DNA from: Nectonema munidae | Taxonomy: Eukaryota > Nematomorpha > Nectonematoida > Nectonematidae | Direction of reading: 5' to 3' | DNA length: 64,000 nt | NCBI GenBank assembly: GCA_030549495.1 | Contig: JAUIRK010000510.1 | Span: 124,001-188,000, forward strand | Shown here: positions 45,765 to 56,715 of the stretch, in pieces | How positions within the stretch are numbered: position 1 is the stretch's first letter | Layout of the letters: every line of letters begins with the position of its first letter | Notes under the pieces: generated by a model | Told to the model about the DNA's origin: nothing | Seen by the model: the letters and a program-made list of their open reading frames with translations, nothing else | The model's database searches: none | Made by a program: the position numbers and the translations under genes

Positions 45765-47841
45765 CCTTTGGATCAGGGATTCCCAACCCTGGTGTCGCGA
45801 TACCACTTGGGGTCGCAAAGACTTTATAAATGATAATGGTTTATAAGGCATTTAGCTGATATCAATGGATAAAGAGATTCAGTAGGCTTTTCCCGAACCT
45901 TGCCCCATTCAGACCTGAGGCTGTATATATAGGCTTAATTCTAAAAGACAAAGGATAGAATATACGTTAGGTCAAACTGAACAATTTCCCCTTTTTAATG
46001 CCATGATTAACTGGGGCAATCTATTGTACAGTAGATTGTTGTCTATCGTCTTTTTCAGGACCTTTTTAATCATAGGATTAACTTGTGGGTATCACGGGTT
46101 CTTGACTATTTTTACCTGTCCATAGTGCTTCGGGAATGTATATATATGCCTGTATAGGATCATTTGTGCCAGTTAAGAGTTTGCATCTCTGTGTGTCATT
46201 GTGCTACCCGTCTGTTTGAGCCAACACTGAATTTGTATTTGGAAAGTTATAAGTATGAAACGTTGTAATATTTGAAAATTTGATTTATCTCTTGTGCTTT
46301 AATAGTTAGTATTTCAAGGACTAATTTTGTTTTGGTTTTCTACTTAGGTACATAGTTTTTTCTTTTTGTGTGTGTGTCTCGGTGTGTAGTAGAAGGTTGT
46401 CTGTTGTTTGTATTTTCTATTAACTATGTCAAGATAATGATATTCCGTGAATGTTAATGATAATTTCACTGCAAATTACCAACCTTAGTATAAAGTCAAA
46501 TATGCCGAAGTTATAGATGTTTACAAACCTACAGTAAGCTGCAGAAAGACATGCGGATATATGTAAGAAATAATAAATGAGTTTTGGTGAATAATTAAAA
46601 TTCAGATAAATGAAAAAATGGATCATTTCTTAAAGAACAAGGACTAAGTGGGAAAATGTTGTGCCATATGTACTGGTGGTGCACCGTCTATGCTAGGCGG
46701 TAGATCTGGGTTTCAGCAGATGGTAAAGAATGTTTCTCCACAAGCTGTTCGAGTTCGTTGCATTATACATGGTCAAGTATTAGCTTTAAAAACATTGACA
46801 ACAGATTTGAAAACTGTTATGCAATCAGTTGTTAAAGCAGTTTACTTCATAAATTCAAATGCATTGAATTTATCGCTGGTTAGCTAAACTGTGCCAAGAA
46901 ATGGATTCCAAGCATGAAGTTCTTCTATTGCACACCGAGGTAAGGTGGTTGTAATGTAGCTGGATCTTTGGCTGTCAAGGATAAAAAGAAATTTTTACAT
47001 GTTTCCCACATTAAATACATTTGTTGAAGAAAATGAGAGTGATGTTCCATTCAACAACAGTTTTCAAAGTTTGCTGATTCCACACTTGGAGACTTTAAAA
47101 GAAGATTTTAGTCGATATTTTCCAGAAAAGCCTCAGTTATCCCATAGCTTTCTTAGAAACCCATTTGCTGCAAAAATTGAAGATGTTCCTAAAAGATATC
47201 AAGAGGAATTCATTAATCTTATCCCATCTGACTGTGCAAACACTGACTTTGAATCCCTAGAAGTGAATCAATTTTGGATCAAGCAATTACTTCGATAGCC
47301 AAATTTTGCTGAAGGTATGCTGATAATTCTCATGCCTTTTCCTTATGTGTGAAGTGACCTTATCCATCTTACTACTTATAAAATCGAAGCTAAGAATTAA
47401 ACTCCATCCTGTATTCAAAACAACATCACGGATTGAGAAGTTGGTGATAGAAAAGCAGTACCAAACATGTTTATTATCAAAATAAAGCTTCTATTACTTG
47501 CATCAGTAATATCCAATTATGTAAATAAATGATATATTTTGAGCTATTTATATTGTATATAAATGTATATTTTCGTTCTTGCTATAATTAAACAAGTTCC
47601 TGCAGTAAGTTATGTAGCATTCGTCTTAATCAATGAATATAGCCTTGATCTTTGGGTGGGGTCACAGAAAGTCTGGCGAGTTTTAAATATACTTTTTCCA
47701 ATGGAAAAAGTTTGGGAACCACTCCTTTGGATAAAACCAACCTGAACAGATTCAAAAAAAGATCAATCCTTCAGATTCATGACAAGTCCATTTCTCTACT
47801 TCACATAGCGAGGGGATATGTTCCTGTTCAGAAATCCTTAG
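45765..47841 (+). CDS. Candidate host exon interrupted by hAT-F
   Basis: TTTGATTTGCAG ends at 45764, and CCTTTGGAT follows; after hAT-F the sequence continues from 47733 as AAAACCAACCTGAAC. Without the element the exon reads PLDKTNLNRFKKRSILQIHD, then KSISLLHIARGYVPVQKSL, up to a possible donor GT at 47842. The reading starts in phase 0 and ends in phase 1, the phase needed by the candidate exon at 48597. The donor (GTCATC) is weak. The insertion by hAT-F would end the frame, so any gene product from this allele would be truncated or mis-spliced. The protein family is unknown. Confidence 0.35.
45774..47724 (+). mobile_element. hAT-F: deleted ZBED5-like hAT, perfect 8-bp target duplication
   Basis: Flanked by CTTTGGAT on both sides (45766-45773 and 47725-47732). 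The left end CAGGGATTCCCAACCCTGG and reversed right end GAGTGGTTCCCAAACTTT form the inverted repeat. It is 1951 bp, shorter than a full element because much of the transposase N-terminus is missing. It sits in a candidate host exon. Confidence 0.92.
46648..47298 (+). pseudogene. hAT-F transposase remnant, ZBED5/SCAND3 type
   Basis: It starts inside the core: CCAICTGGAPSMLGGRSGFQ (normally C-T-D-G-A-P; the catalytic aspartate is replaced by glycine), then NVSPQAVRVRCIIHGQVLAL. After a break comes KLCQEMDSKHEVLLLHTEVR, and then 46999-47298 with LNTFVEENESDVPFNNSF and a part ending EVNQFWIKQLLR. The dimerisation end is weakly present after 47300. The first catalytic region and BED finger are absent. 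Two to three breaks lie between the readable parts. Confidence 0.85.
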
Positions 47842-47929
47842 GTCATCTTAACCCAATTAACCTTCTAAATTCAAATTCACTAATTAATTATAAAAATATC
47901 GCACTAACAAAAATATAAACTAACTGAAT

Positions 47930-48596
47930 TGATATTTTTTTCAAAAATTTGCTTTATACAATAATTTTTTCATAAAATTTATTTTTTATAAATACATTCA
48001 AAAAATGTTTTTTTGGAAATATATTTTTATTGAAAATAATCAAAAAATTATTTACAAATTTACTTTTTAAAAATTTTTTAGTTATAAAAATAATTTTTGG
48101 TAAATTTTTTTTTAATGAAAAAAAATAGTTTTTACCTTTGTTTAGTTTTATTATATATTTTAATATTGGAAAAAATACTTATATCCTGAGCGAACACAAC
48201 ATTTAATTTTAAGCGACAGAGTGTTAATCTTAGAAGTTTCTTCGCACACTCTCTACCCAATCAACTCTCTAAAATGTAACTAACTTATTTGTTCACTTTT
48301 TCAGTAACTAACTTAACTAAGCAAATAACTTACATTTCTAACTAATTAACTAATCACCCAACTAAAGAACCTTGACATTTTAATAATAACTAATACCTAA
48401 TCGAAAAGTTTTATGAACGAATAAATCTTGTTTTCTGGACAAATTATTGCGTCGCGAAAATGTAGGGCGCGTAGCATATTTTACTATTGCTACTATAGGG
48501 GCTGTGCGTATATAAATACAATGATTTATGCAAAAGTTTTACTTTGTATTCCTTCGTTTATCAACTTCAATATTCATACTTTGTTCTTTTTCATAG
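47930..48596. other. AT-rich stretch, possible intron
   Basis: No coding sequence seen. It ends in TTCTTTTTCATAG, a good splice acceptor for the exon at 48597. Confidence 0.35.
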
Positions 48597-48679
48597 GATC
48601 AGAAGGAAAGAAGCCTGTTGCGCGCTTAAGATTTCGCTCGAATTTAAATACTGGTTTCTTTGATACTGGTATTTTTTGA
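48597..48679 (+). CDS. Candidate terminal host exon
   Basis: A pyrimidine-rich acceptor TTTTTCATAG is followed by an open frame that begins in phase 1: (G)SEGKKPVARLRFRSN and LNTGFFDTGIF, ending in TGA. Its base composition is clearly less AT-rich than the flanks. It joins in phase with the exon ending at 47841. An alternative donor (GGTATTT at about 48670) would make it internal instead of terminal. I recognise no family. Confidence 0.4.
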
Positions 48680-48689
48680 ATCTAAATTC

Positions 48690-48850
48690 TTAATAATGGC
48701 AATGGTACCCTCGAAAGGCAGAATTGCGCCGCTTGTATCGAACTATGAGGAAAGCAAGCTTGATGCGGGATCGAACCCAAGACCTTGAGTTATCGAATGC
48801 GGCATCTAACCAACCATGCGAAATTATGCGAAAAGTTACGCTCTTTTTTA
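48690..48850 (-). mobile_element. tRNA-derived SINE (family S1), minus strand
   Basis: On the minus strand the head reads GCATGGTTGGTTAGATGCCG (A box) and GGGTTCGATCCCGCATC (B box) with normal tRNA spacing. The tail then has TCATAGTTCGATACAAGCGG, shared with the copy at 7386 and the fragment at 45614. It is the best preserved copy. The 62-codon plus-strand frame over it is an artefact. Confidence 0.7.
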
Positions 48851-49811
48851 ACTACTTAATTTGCACGATCAAAATATTTTCTTGGATTTTTTTTATTAAA
48901 GATTGCTTTTAAAGAAGTTCTTTTCCTCATGTACCATATCTCGTATTTGGGTAAAAATCAAAATTCGTCTTCAAACAATTGCTTTTGTTATAAGTTTTTC
49001 ACTGACTTTTATTGATTGCCAACTTTTTGATGTTCTGATTTATTTTTAGATATCATTTGCATTCTAATTTATTTAAGTTCACCAGTTATTTATTGTAACA
49101 AATGTGTTTGTATATCGCGAAAAAAAATTACAAATTATTTTTACTACCTATCTATTTTGGGAGGAAAGCCAGAATAAGACCGGCCTAGCATTGTGTAATA
49201 CTAATTTTCTAAGTGAGCTCATATGTTTGACAAATTAGAATTTATCATAATGCTGATGGAAATTGTATAATAATAATAATAATCATTCCGGACATTTTGT
49301 GACCTGGAGTTATGTGATGGTGATGATAATTTTGCTTAGAAAAGGCAAGAGAGGAGCAAAGGAATTTTTCTAATTTATTATTTTGAGACATCTGTTTAGA
49401 AGTGAGGGCATCCAAACTCTATGCATCTTCAATGAATGTATGTGTTGAGATAAGTATTGTGGATAGAAGAAGCCGTAAGCATAGCATTTTTGCATGACTT
49501 TTCAAAATCTTCCAGGAGACTTATAGTTTAAAACATTAAAATAAAATTTCATTTAATATTGTGTTTTAATAGAGTTAAAATTATTTAATTCTTATCAAAT
49601 GAAGATGTTAGGGTTGGCCTTGGCCATTTACAGATTCAGCAGTTGTAAATGCGCCGACTTTATTATTTACTTATTTTATTCTAGTAAATACTAAATACAG
49701 ATAAAACAAGCCCAGTTAATACTTATGCAATCGTGAAAAGTGCTAAAGGTTGCATCTAAAAGGTAGAAAATCTTTACAACTAGAGATTTCACATAATTCT
49801 GTATCTATCAG
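48851..49811. other. Stretch without recognised gene; contains a 60-bp duplicate and a trinucleotide repeat
   Basis: A TAA-type microsatellite lies at 49267-49285. A 60-bp segment at 49197-49256 is identical to part of the LINE at 54503-54562. Otherwise AT-rich. Confidence 0.5.
49197..49256 (+). repeat. 60-bp segment identical to 54503-54562
   Basis: It starts AATACTAATTTTCTAAGTGA and ends TTATCATAATGCTGA; I find no mismatch over 60 bases. The sequences on either side are unrelated at the two places. Confidence 0.92.
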
Positions 49812-49953
49812 AAACAAGAAATGGAAAGGGCAAACTTTTCAGAATCCGAAAATTCTACTACCAGAAATGATTCTAGCGATGAAAAGGAGGATAATGACTC
49901 ATCTGAGCCAGTATACTCAAGAGTACCAACATTCACATTTTCAAATGTATACA
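49812..49953 (+). CDS. Candidate internal host exon, acidic Ser-rich
   Basis: The acceptor CTGTATCTATCAG ends at 49811 and the consensus donor GTGAGT starts at 49954. The exon starts in phase 0: KQEMERANFSESENSTTRND, then SSDEKEDNDSSEPVYSRVPT, FTFSNVY, ending in phase 1. Low-complexity acidic and serine-rich sequence of this sort is common in nuclear proteins; no domain is recognised. It would join in phase with the exon at 56641, placing a TTAA element and a LINE in a 6.7-kb intron. Confidence 0.45.
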
Positions 49954-50559
49954 GTGAGTTGGCTTTGCGAAAGAGTGGAGCTGAAGTAGAAAAACGCTCC
50001 ATGAAGAGGAGAATGACAATCCATCAGAAGAGCATCTCTTTGAGTAGACAATTTCAAGACCACTCAAATTTAGTTATCCTGCAAGGCGATTACATCTAAT
50101 CATATTTAAGACCAGAATTTAGCAAGTCTACTCTTTTTGAAAGTAGAAAAAATAGGTAAACAAATCAGTATTTTAACCCTATTAGTGCTGAGGGGCGTAA
50201 AACGCCCCCTAGCACTAAAAAATTAAATGTAGAAAATTGGCTGAATCATATCCCTTCAAATTTTGTGACTTTTCCTAAAATCGCTAGCTGCATCTTTTGA
50301 AACCATTTTCATGGTAGTTGAATGACCCTTTCATGTCCAAAACTGTCAATCAAAATCAAAAATTAAAATTTTTCAGCAAACTTTTGACATTATCTGTACT
50401 TAACCTTATAACTTAGGATCTATATTATTAATACCCTGAAATTTATAATTATATACAGTTTGGAACGCATAACACTTTATATATTTAATTTTTTCAATAA
50501 TCATGGCTACTTTTTAGAAAATGTCAATCAAAATTTTGATTGATCAAAAATGTATCTAA

Positions 50560-51430
50560 TATAATAAACCTTCAAATTTTACATAAAATATATGTTTTTA
50601 TACTAAATCGGTCATGGTGTTTTCATTTCTGGACTCATTTTTTACATTTAGGATTTGAAAAAACCTATAAGTGTTAATCAAATTTGCGGTTTACTTCTGA
50701 AAATTGTCTCCAAAAACATTCATTCAAATTTTACAATTAAATATATGTTTTTATACCAAGTCATCCATGCTAGTTTCATTTATGGACTCAATTTTTGCAG
50801 TTTGAATTTTAAAATACCTATAAGTATCAATCAAATTTGCGTTTAGTTCTAAAATTTGTTTTCAAAAATATTAATTCAAATTTTAAATGAAATATATGTT
50901 TTTATAGCAAATAGAGCATGATGATTTCATTTCTGAACAGTTTTCGCATTTAGAGGTTTTACTGCTAGTGTTAATCAAATTTGCGGTTTATGTCGTAAAA
51001 CTATATCCCAAAATATTCTCTCTAATTTTACATGAAATATATGTTTTTATACCAATTCGACCATGATAATTTTTATTTCTGAAATCATTTTTTGCATTTA
51101 GAGGTTTTAAATGTCAGAAAGTATCAATCAAATGTTCGATTTACATCTAATGTCTACAGAAATATTTTTAAAATTTAAATAAAATATCTGTTTTTATGCC
51201 AAATGGAAGATGCTGGTTTCATTTTTGAACTCAGTTTTGGCATTTATGGTTTTAAAATATCTGAAAGCTTCAATGAGATTTGCGGTTTACCTCTAGATAC
51301 CGTCTTCAAAAATATTTTCAAAAAAATAAAATATTTGTTTTATACCAAATCGACTATGTTTATTTTATTTCTGTACTGGATTTTGGATAATACGGTTAAA
51401 AAATATCTCGAAGTGGCAATTGAATTAGTA
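50560..51430 (+). repeat. Repeat A array, five to six ~150-bp units
   Basis: Units marked by TCAAATTTGCGGTTTA or variants at about 50681, 50833, 50979, 51131 and 51279 (spacing 144-153 bases), preceded by a diverged unit. Equivalent, in reverse orientation, to 17080-18260 in copy 2, which has eight. The short open frames here come from the repeat. Confidence 0.9.
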
Positions 51431-52544
51431 ATGTATGCCTGAAAATCAGTTCTGTAAAAAAAATTAAAAAAATGGCTGCATATTAGATATATAGTGAATA
51501 TATACTTTTTTGTATATTTTGGCTTATAATACTTTCTACAATCATCTTGAGTATGAAATATTTATTAAAAAACAAACAAAACGTATTATAAAATCTTTTG
51601 AAAATTTCTATGAGAGAAGGAACCAAGTTGAAAACTAATTTAAAAGAGAACATGTGATCAAAACAAATAATTAAAAAAATATGTATCTTGACTAAATGGA
51701 AGATCTACCATGTTCTAATGAACTAGGAAGTGGTTTAATTATATAATAGATGCTTCAAAAAGATTTTGACAGTGAAAAAGAAGTTCCTCTTTTACAAATG
51801 AAAAATATTTAAATCTATAGCTTATCATATAAAATATAGAATTAGAATTAACATTTAGCTAAGATGGGTAGGAAATCTGAAAATTTAGAATAGGTCAGAT
51901 TTATCAAAAATGGCCCAGATGCCAATATGTGAGAATTTAGTCACTATCAAGATATTTTTAATTTAAATTGAATTTGTCCATCTTTTTCCTTTTGTGTCAA
52001 AGAGATAATTTTTTAAATGAAGAACGTGGACAACTTTTTGTAATTGAACAATGAACATCACGAAAGATTCATCAGAAAAAAACTTTTGAAATGAGATTGG
52101 TTGACAAATATTCAGGCCTGATAATAATATACATGATACTGATTAAAAAGTCTAAGATCATTAAGAAGATTCTTTAATCAGAATGATTTGAGAAAGGAAA
52201 AAAGTAATTTTATCATTATAAAAAAATTTTCGAACACACATTGAAGAATATAAATTTCTAATGAAAAAAGAGGTACCAAGAAAGGATCATCATGGAATGA
52301 ATAGCAAAATTACATACTGTAAATTATAATATGACGTAGAGACTACGAGCCGATAACGAATTTGTAGCCAAAAAGATGGAGCTCCTATCGAGTTACATAA
52401 GTTACTGTAGAATGAAATATTTTGAGTGAATTATCGATTTTTTTGACAGGTTTTATTGATTTCATAAAAAATGACAGCACCATTAAATTCTACATAATTT
52501 AAATGTATAAAAAACTTTTTATAAGAATAAAAATATTAATTTTG

Positions 52545-53300
52545 ACATGGGCTGTCATATTTAAATTATTTTGTCAGGTTTGACTAATTTTTTATAAAAA
52601 AAAAAAGGAATATAACTAGTAAATACAGCCTACTTGAAAATGGGTATATGTGTGTAAAATGCCATACACGGTAAACTTCATCACCTTCCTATGCTTTCTA
52701 TTAAACGCAATTCTCTAATTCAAAAAACCGTGCCTGATCCTTTCTTTTTGGGATAAATCAATTTTTTGACAGTTTTGATTGATTTTTATAAAAAAAAAAT
52801 GAATATCACCACTGAATTACGCATGCTTAAAAATGTGTAAAAAACTTTATATTATTACTTAGATAAAAAGTTTCTTTTTAAGATGAGCTGTCATATATAA
52901 ATCAATGCTTTGATAACTTTAATTGATTTTTATAAAAAAAAATGAATGTCACCGCTGAATTCAGCATGCTTGAAAATGGGTGTATATGTGTAAAAAACAT
53001 TATATAATTATTTAGATAAAAAGTTTCTTTTTTGAGATGAGCTGTCATATGTAAATCACTTTTTTGACAGATTTGAATGATTTTCATAAAAAATGAATAT
53101 CACCACTGAATTCAGCATATTTGAAAATGGGTAATCATTTGTAAAAAACTTTATATACTTATTTAGATAAAAAGTTCCTTTTTGAGATGAGCTGTCAAAT
53201 ATAAATTATTTTTTTGATAGGTTTGATTGATTTTGATAAATAAATGGACATCACCACTGAATTCAGCATAGTTGAAATATATATGTAACATTAAAAATAT
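52545..53300 (+). repeat. Repeat B array, about five ~150-bp units
   Basis: Units marked by GAGCTGTCATAT or variants at 52549, a degenerate unit near 52720, then 52885, 53039 and 53189 (spacing about 150-168). Each unit has TTTGACAGGTTTGATTGATT, ATCACCACTGAATTCAGCAT and TTGAAAATGGGT. It shares no obvious sequence with repeat A. The same unit forms the stand-alone array at 10882-11240. Confidence 0.88.
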
Positions 53301-53699
53301 TTATAAAAACTTATTAATATCTGAGAAAAATAGGGGGGCACTTTACGCCCCCAGCACTTGAGCGGACAAATTTTGCCCAGCACTAATAGGGTTAAAATGA
53401 AACATCAAGTTTAATAAAAGACTGCCAAAAAGTCAGAAGTAGCAGCTTGCATGGTAAATATTTATAATTTTTCAAAGATGTAGTCAGATAGGTGAATTGG
53501 AAATTGGTGAGCTTAGCTTAATATTTTTAAAAAGAGTAATTGTTGATTTATAAAGTAGAGAAAGGAAATAAAAATGCCGCTACACTTTTAAATTGCAGAC
53601 AACACTATTAATAATAATGGTTTAATAATAAATATGACTTGTCAAAGGATAATACTTTAAAAAATTTTCATACAAGCTAGATAAGCTTAAACAAAAATG

Positions 53700-56200
53700 T
53701 TGACCATCTTTCTTTCATTTTGATTTAATCATTGTCTCTGAGATTTGGAATATTGCTACTCTTGATACCATTGATTTGAATGCTTATTATTTTAAACATT
53801 CTGTACTTAAGAGTAGAGGAGGAGGAGTGGTATTTTTTACTCCAAAAGGTTAAAATTAAAACGTTTTTTTCTGGCAAAGATAACATTTTTTGATTTCATT
53901 ATATTTAACATTTTTTCTTTATTTACCGTTCTTTCATTTTTGACTGATGATTTTAATATTAATATTTTTTAACTAAATTCAAATCCTTTGTATCTTGAAT
54001 ATTTTGATCTTTTATCTTCTTGCAATTTTTTGCCACCAAAGCTACTTGGCTTCACAACTCTAACAATTCCCAATCTCTGATTGACATTTTAATTAATTTT
54101 TCTACTGATGTTAATTCCTTCAATGTTGAACCAGATCATTTTTCTCCATGTGTCTTTCTAGCAAACTTTATTTCTGATGTTCCAATTTCAAGCTTTCCTT
54201 GGAATCGTCGCATTTTTTCTCACTACAGAATAAACAAATTTTTAAATCAAATTTCTGGTGTAGGCTGAGCTCATGTTATCAATAACGATAAGGCTAATGA
54301 ATCATACAATTCGTTTGCTTCTCTAATTTTCCTTACGCTAACTTTAAAATCAACAAATCCTGGTTTAATAAAGAACTTTCCTCCCTGCGTAAAAAAGACG
54401 CGTCTTTATTCCAAATATAAAAAACCCTTTCCGATTCATCAATGAATACTTACCGTGAATTTCTAAAATTTTATAAAGATAGGATAAATAGAAACAAAAT
54501 GCAATACTAATTTTCTAAGTGAGCTCATATGTTTGACAAATTAGAATTTATCATAATGCTGAATCTTAAAACACAACTGTGTAGCACTGCTGGCAAATCA
54601 TTTTGGAATTCAGTTAATAAACTGCTTAATATAACGATAGATCTATGAATATGCCCTTCATTCCTGAAGAGTTTTGTGATCGTTTTTTTCGATCGACTTG
54701 TACCTTTGAGTCAACAAACTTCTGATGAAATCAATAGATACCTTTGTAGCACAAAATATTTGGGTTTGTATATGCTCTTCGATCTCCTATACCGATTTGA
54801 TCATTTCAGTTGCCTCAAAGAAAAATTCACAAGGCATCCTTTATATTACTAAACCCCTGCTTCATATTTATAATACATCAATTGATTATGGAATTTTTCC
54901 GGAAACCTTGAAATTGACTAGAGTCATTCCTGTTTTGAAACCTATGAATAAAACTGATAAGGTTGATTCTTTCCGTCCTATATCAATTACTTCTTGCTTT
55001 GCTAAAATCATTGAGAAAATTATATCAAATAAACTTTTATACTTCATAGAAAAACAGCTTATTATCCTCATTTCAAATGGAATTTCTAAAGAGTCGTTCT
55101 ACACAAGACGCTGTGTTTTCACTTTTGCACTCTATTTTTGGATCGTTTTCTAGAAATGTTAGTACTATAAGTATTTTATTGAATTTAAAAATGCCCTCAA
55201 CGCAGTCAACCATTTGGATACTGTTACATAAACTTCACCGATTTGGGTTCCAAGGAACTTTTTGAATGGGCCATCATCTTTTATTTCTTCCCGTCCTACA
55301 TTCTGCTCACATTCTGTTTTGGTGAACATTGGCACTCCTCAACGCTCTATCTTAGGACCTATATTGTTTTTGCATTTTCATCAATGATGTAATAATTAAG
55401 ATATCCAACGCAAAAGGTTCATTGTATGCAGATGATTTGCTAATCACTTATAAACTTCATCATTCTTATATCGACGACTGTGTAGGTAAAGTAAATCATT
55501 TCCTCGAAAAATGACATCATTGGATCTTAGTTAATAACATACCCCTAAATCCCAACAAAGGCAAGCATATGCTGTTTTCAAGCAGAAACAGTCTGGATTT
55601 ACATGAAATTAATTTTACAATAAATTGTGAAAAATTCAATAATTTCAAATATTTAGCAATTATTCTAGATTCTCACCTTACTTGGAAAGTACATATCAAT
55701 AGTCTGGTTTCAAAAATATCTCGAGTATCGGGTCTCTTTTTTAGGTTTAAGAATCTTATTCCATTTGATTACAGGAAAAAGTTATTTTATGCATACGTTT
55801 ATTGGCCTATTATCTATAGTAATTTTTTTTGGGGTGATTCTAGCAAAGTTCTTTTTAACTGTCTTCAACGCCGTATTAATAAAAACTTCAAATTTATTCC
55901 AACTCCTATCATGTTCTTTCATTAAATATATTTAACTTGAATGTTTATACTTGTTGTGTTTTTTCTTATAAAAATTCTTATCTAAATGGAATGCATTGTC
56001 ATTCATTCTGTGCTAATTTTTCCTATACCATCAATATTATACCAGAGCACGTGAATTAATTCACTTTGAACTTTTCAATAGGAAAAGTGTTTTCCATAAA
56101 ATTTTATTGAATTGTATAAAATTTTTTAATTTATACTTCGCCATTACTGATAATAAAACATTATTCTTATATAAATCTTCTTTAAAGAAAATGGTAATGT
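53700..56200 (+). pseudogene. LINE ORF2: endonuclease and reverse transcriptase, disrupted
   Basis: Endonuclease traces: LIIVSEIWNIATLDTIDLNA and LKSRGGGVVFFTPKG (53720-53850), then SLIDILINFSTDVNSFN and VEPDHFSPCVF with the DH site (54080-54160). Linker: NTYREFLKFYKDRINRNKM and KSFWNSVNKLLNI. Reverse transcriptase: IDYGIFPETLKLTRVIPVLK, DSFRPISITSCFAKIIEKII (54880-55020), GTPQRSILGPILF (55330), GSLYADDLLITYKLHHS with the YADD box (55420), NNFKYLAIILDSHLTWKVHI and LFYAYVYWPIIYSNFFWG. Many shifts and stops separate the pieces, and an unrelated 60-bp segment sits in the linker at 54503. Confidence 0.88.
54503..54562 (+). repeat. 60-bp segment identical to 49197-49256, inside the LINE
   Basis: It lies between RINRNKMQ and LKTQLCSTAGK of the LINE linker and brings stop codons into the frame. 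Its identity with a copy 5.3 kb away, without any flanking similarity, suggests a templated or filler insertion. Confidence 0.9.
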
Positions 56201-56640
56201 AGTTTTAAATTTTTGGCATCTATATACTCTTCTTGTATCTATATTTTAAACATTTATCTCGCTTAGAAGTTCATCATCTCGATAATAATTTTTCTCTATC
56301 CTTTGGTTGACACCATTTTATATCATTATATCCTATAGCGATGGATTTGCCAAACTTATTTTACGTTGCTTACCTTACTTTTCATTGTTTCAATAAATTC
56401 AATTCAATAATAAGATGGAATGGAAAACACCCTAGTATACTGGACATAAAAATTCCATGAAACTGCGACATATTTAAGCAAATGCTTGCTTAGAAATCAA
56501 TAGTTTATAAAATGGAACTATCATATTTTTCAAGAATCTTCGAGAGGTTCTGTATTTTTCACAATTGTAAAACGAATTCTCTATGCCAATTTTCTATGAA
56601 GCTTTTCTATTTAATTTTGCCATTTGTTTTATGATTACAG

Positions 56641-56715
56641 AAGAAAGAAGTTTATTTCCTGAAGATAACGCAGTAGTTACCCAGCAATCACTTCCTGAGT
56701 CACCCAAAAAAGTGG
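56641..56715 (+). CDS. Candidate internal host exon, 75 bp
   Basis: The acceptor TTTTATGATTACAG ends at 56640; the donor GTAGGC starts at 56716. In phase 1 it reads (x)ERSLFPEDNAVVTQQSLP and ESPKKV. It is less AT-rich than the flanks. Its start phase fits the exon at 49812-49953 and its end phase fits the exon at 57451, giving a continuous frame across three exons. The family is unknown. Confidence 0.5.

Larger units (their letters stand above)
50177..53391 (+). mobile_element. TTAA (piggyBac-like) element, copy 1, complete, 3215 bp
   Basis: TTAA on both sides (50173-50176 and 53392-53395). The ends are exact inverted repeats over 14 bases: CCCTATTAGTGCTG. Just inside, the left end has a small palindrome around GGGGCGTAAAACGCCCC. 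TTAA target and CCC...GGG termini indicate piggyBac; Kolobok also uses TTAA and cannot be excluded. The interior holds five units of repeat A, about 1 kb of AT-rich unique sequence with decayed frames, and about five units of an unrelated repeat B. I could not recognise a transposase, so it is probably non-autonomous or badly decayed. Confidence 0.88.
53680..56415 (+). mobile_element. Plus-strand LINE (Jockey/CR1 group)
   Basis: From the 5' side: a partial endonuclease (53700-54260), a linker, a reverse transcriptase (54840-55925), a C-terminal region to about 56200, a short 3' UTR, and a tail built of AATAAATTCAATTCAATAAT at about 56390-56415. The 5' end is truncated and no target duplication was found. 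It differs in sequence from the minus-strand LINE at 33-36 kb, so it is a second family. Confidence 0.85.

Noticed and set aside
47563-47745. Plus-strand 60-codon ORF across the right end of hAT-F
   Set aside because: It runs from the transposon into its terminal repeat and flank; not a natural coding unit.
50177-53391. A hidden piggyBac transposase in the middle of copy 1
   Set aside because: The ~1 kb unique part has only short decayed frames and no DDE/D landmarks that I can recognise; the same part of copy 2 is equally uninformative.
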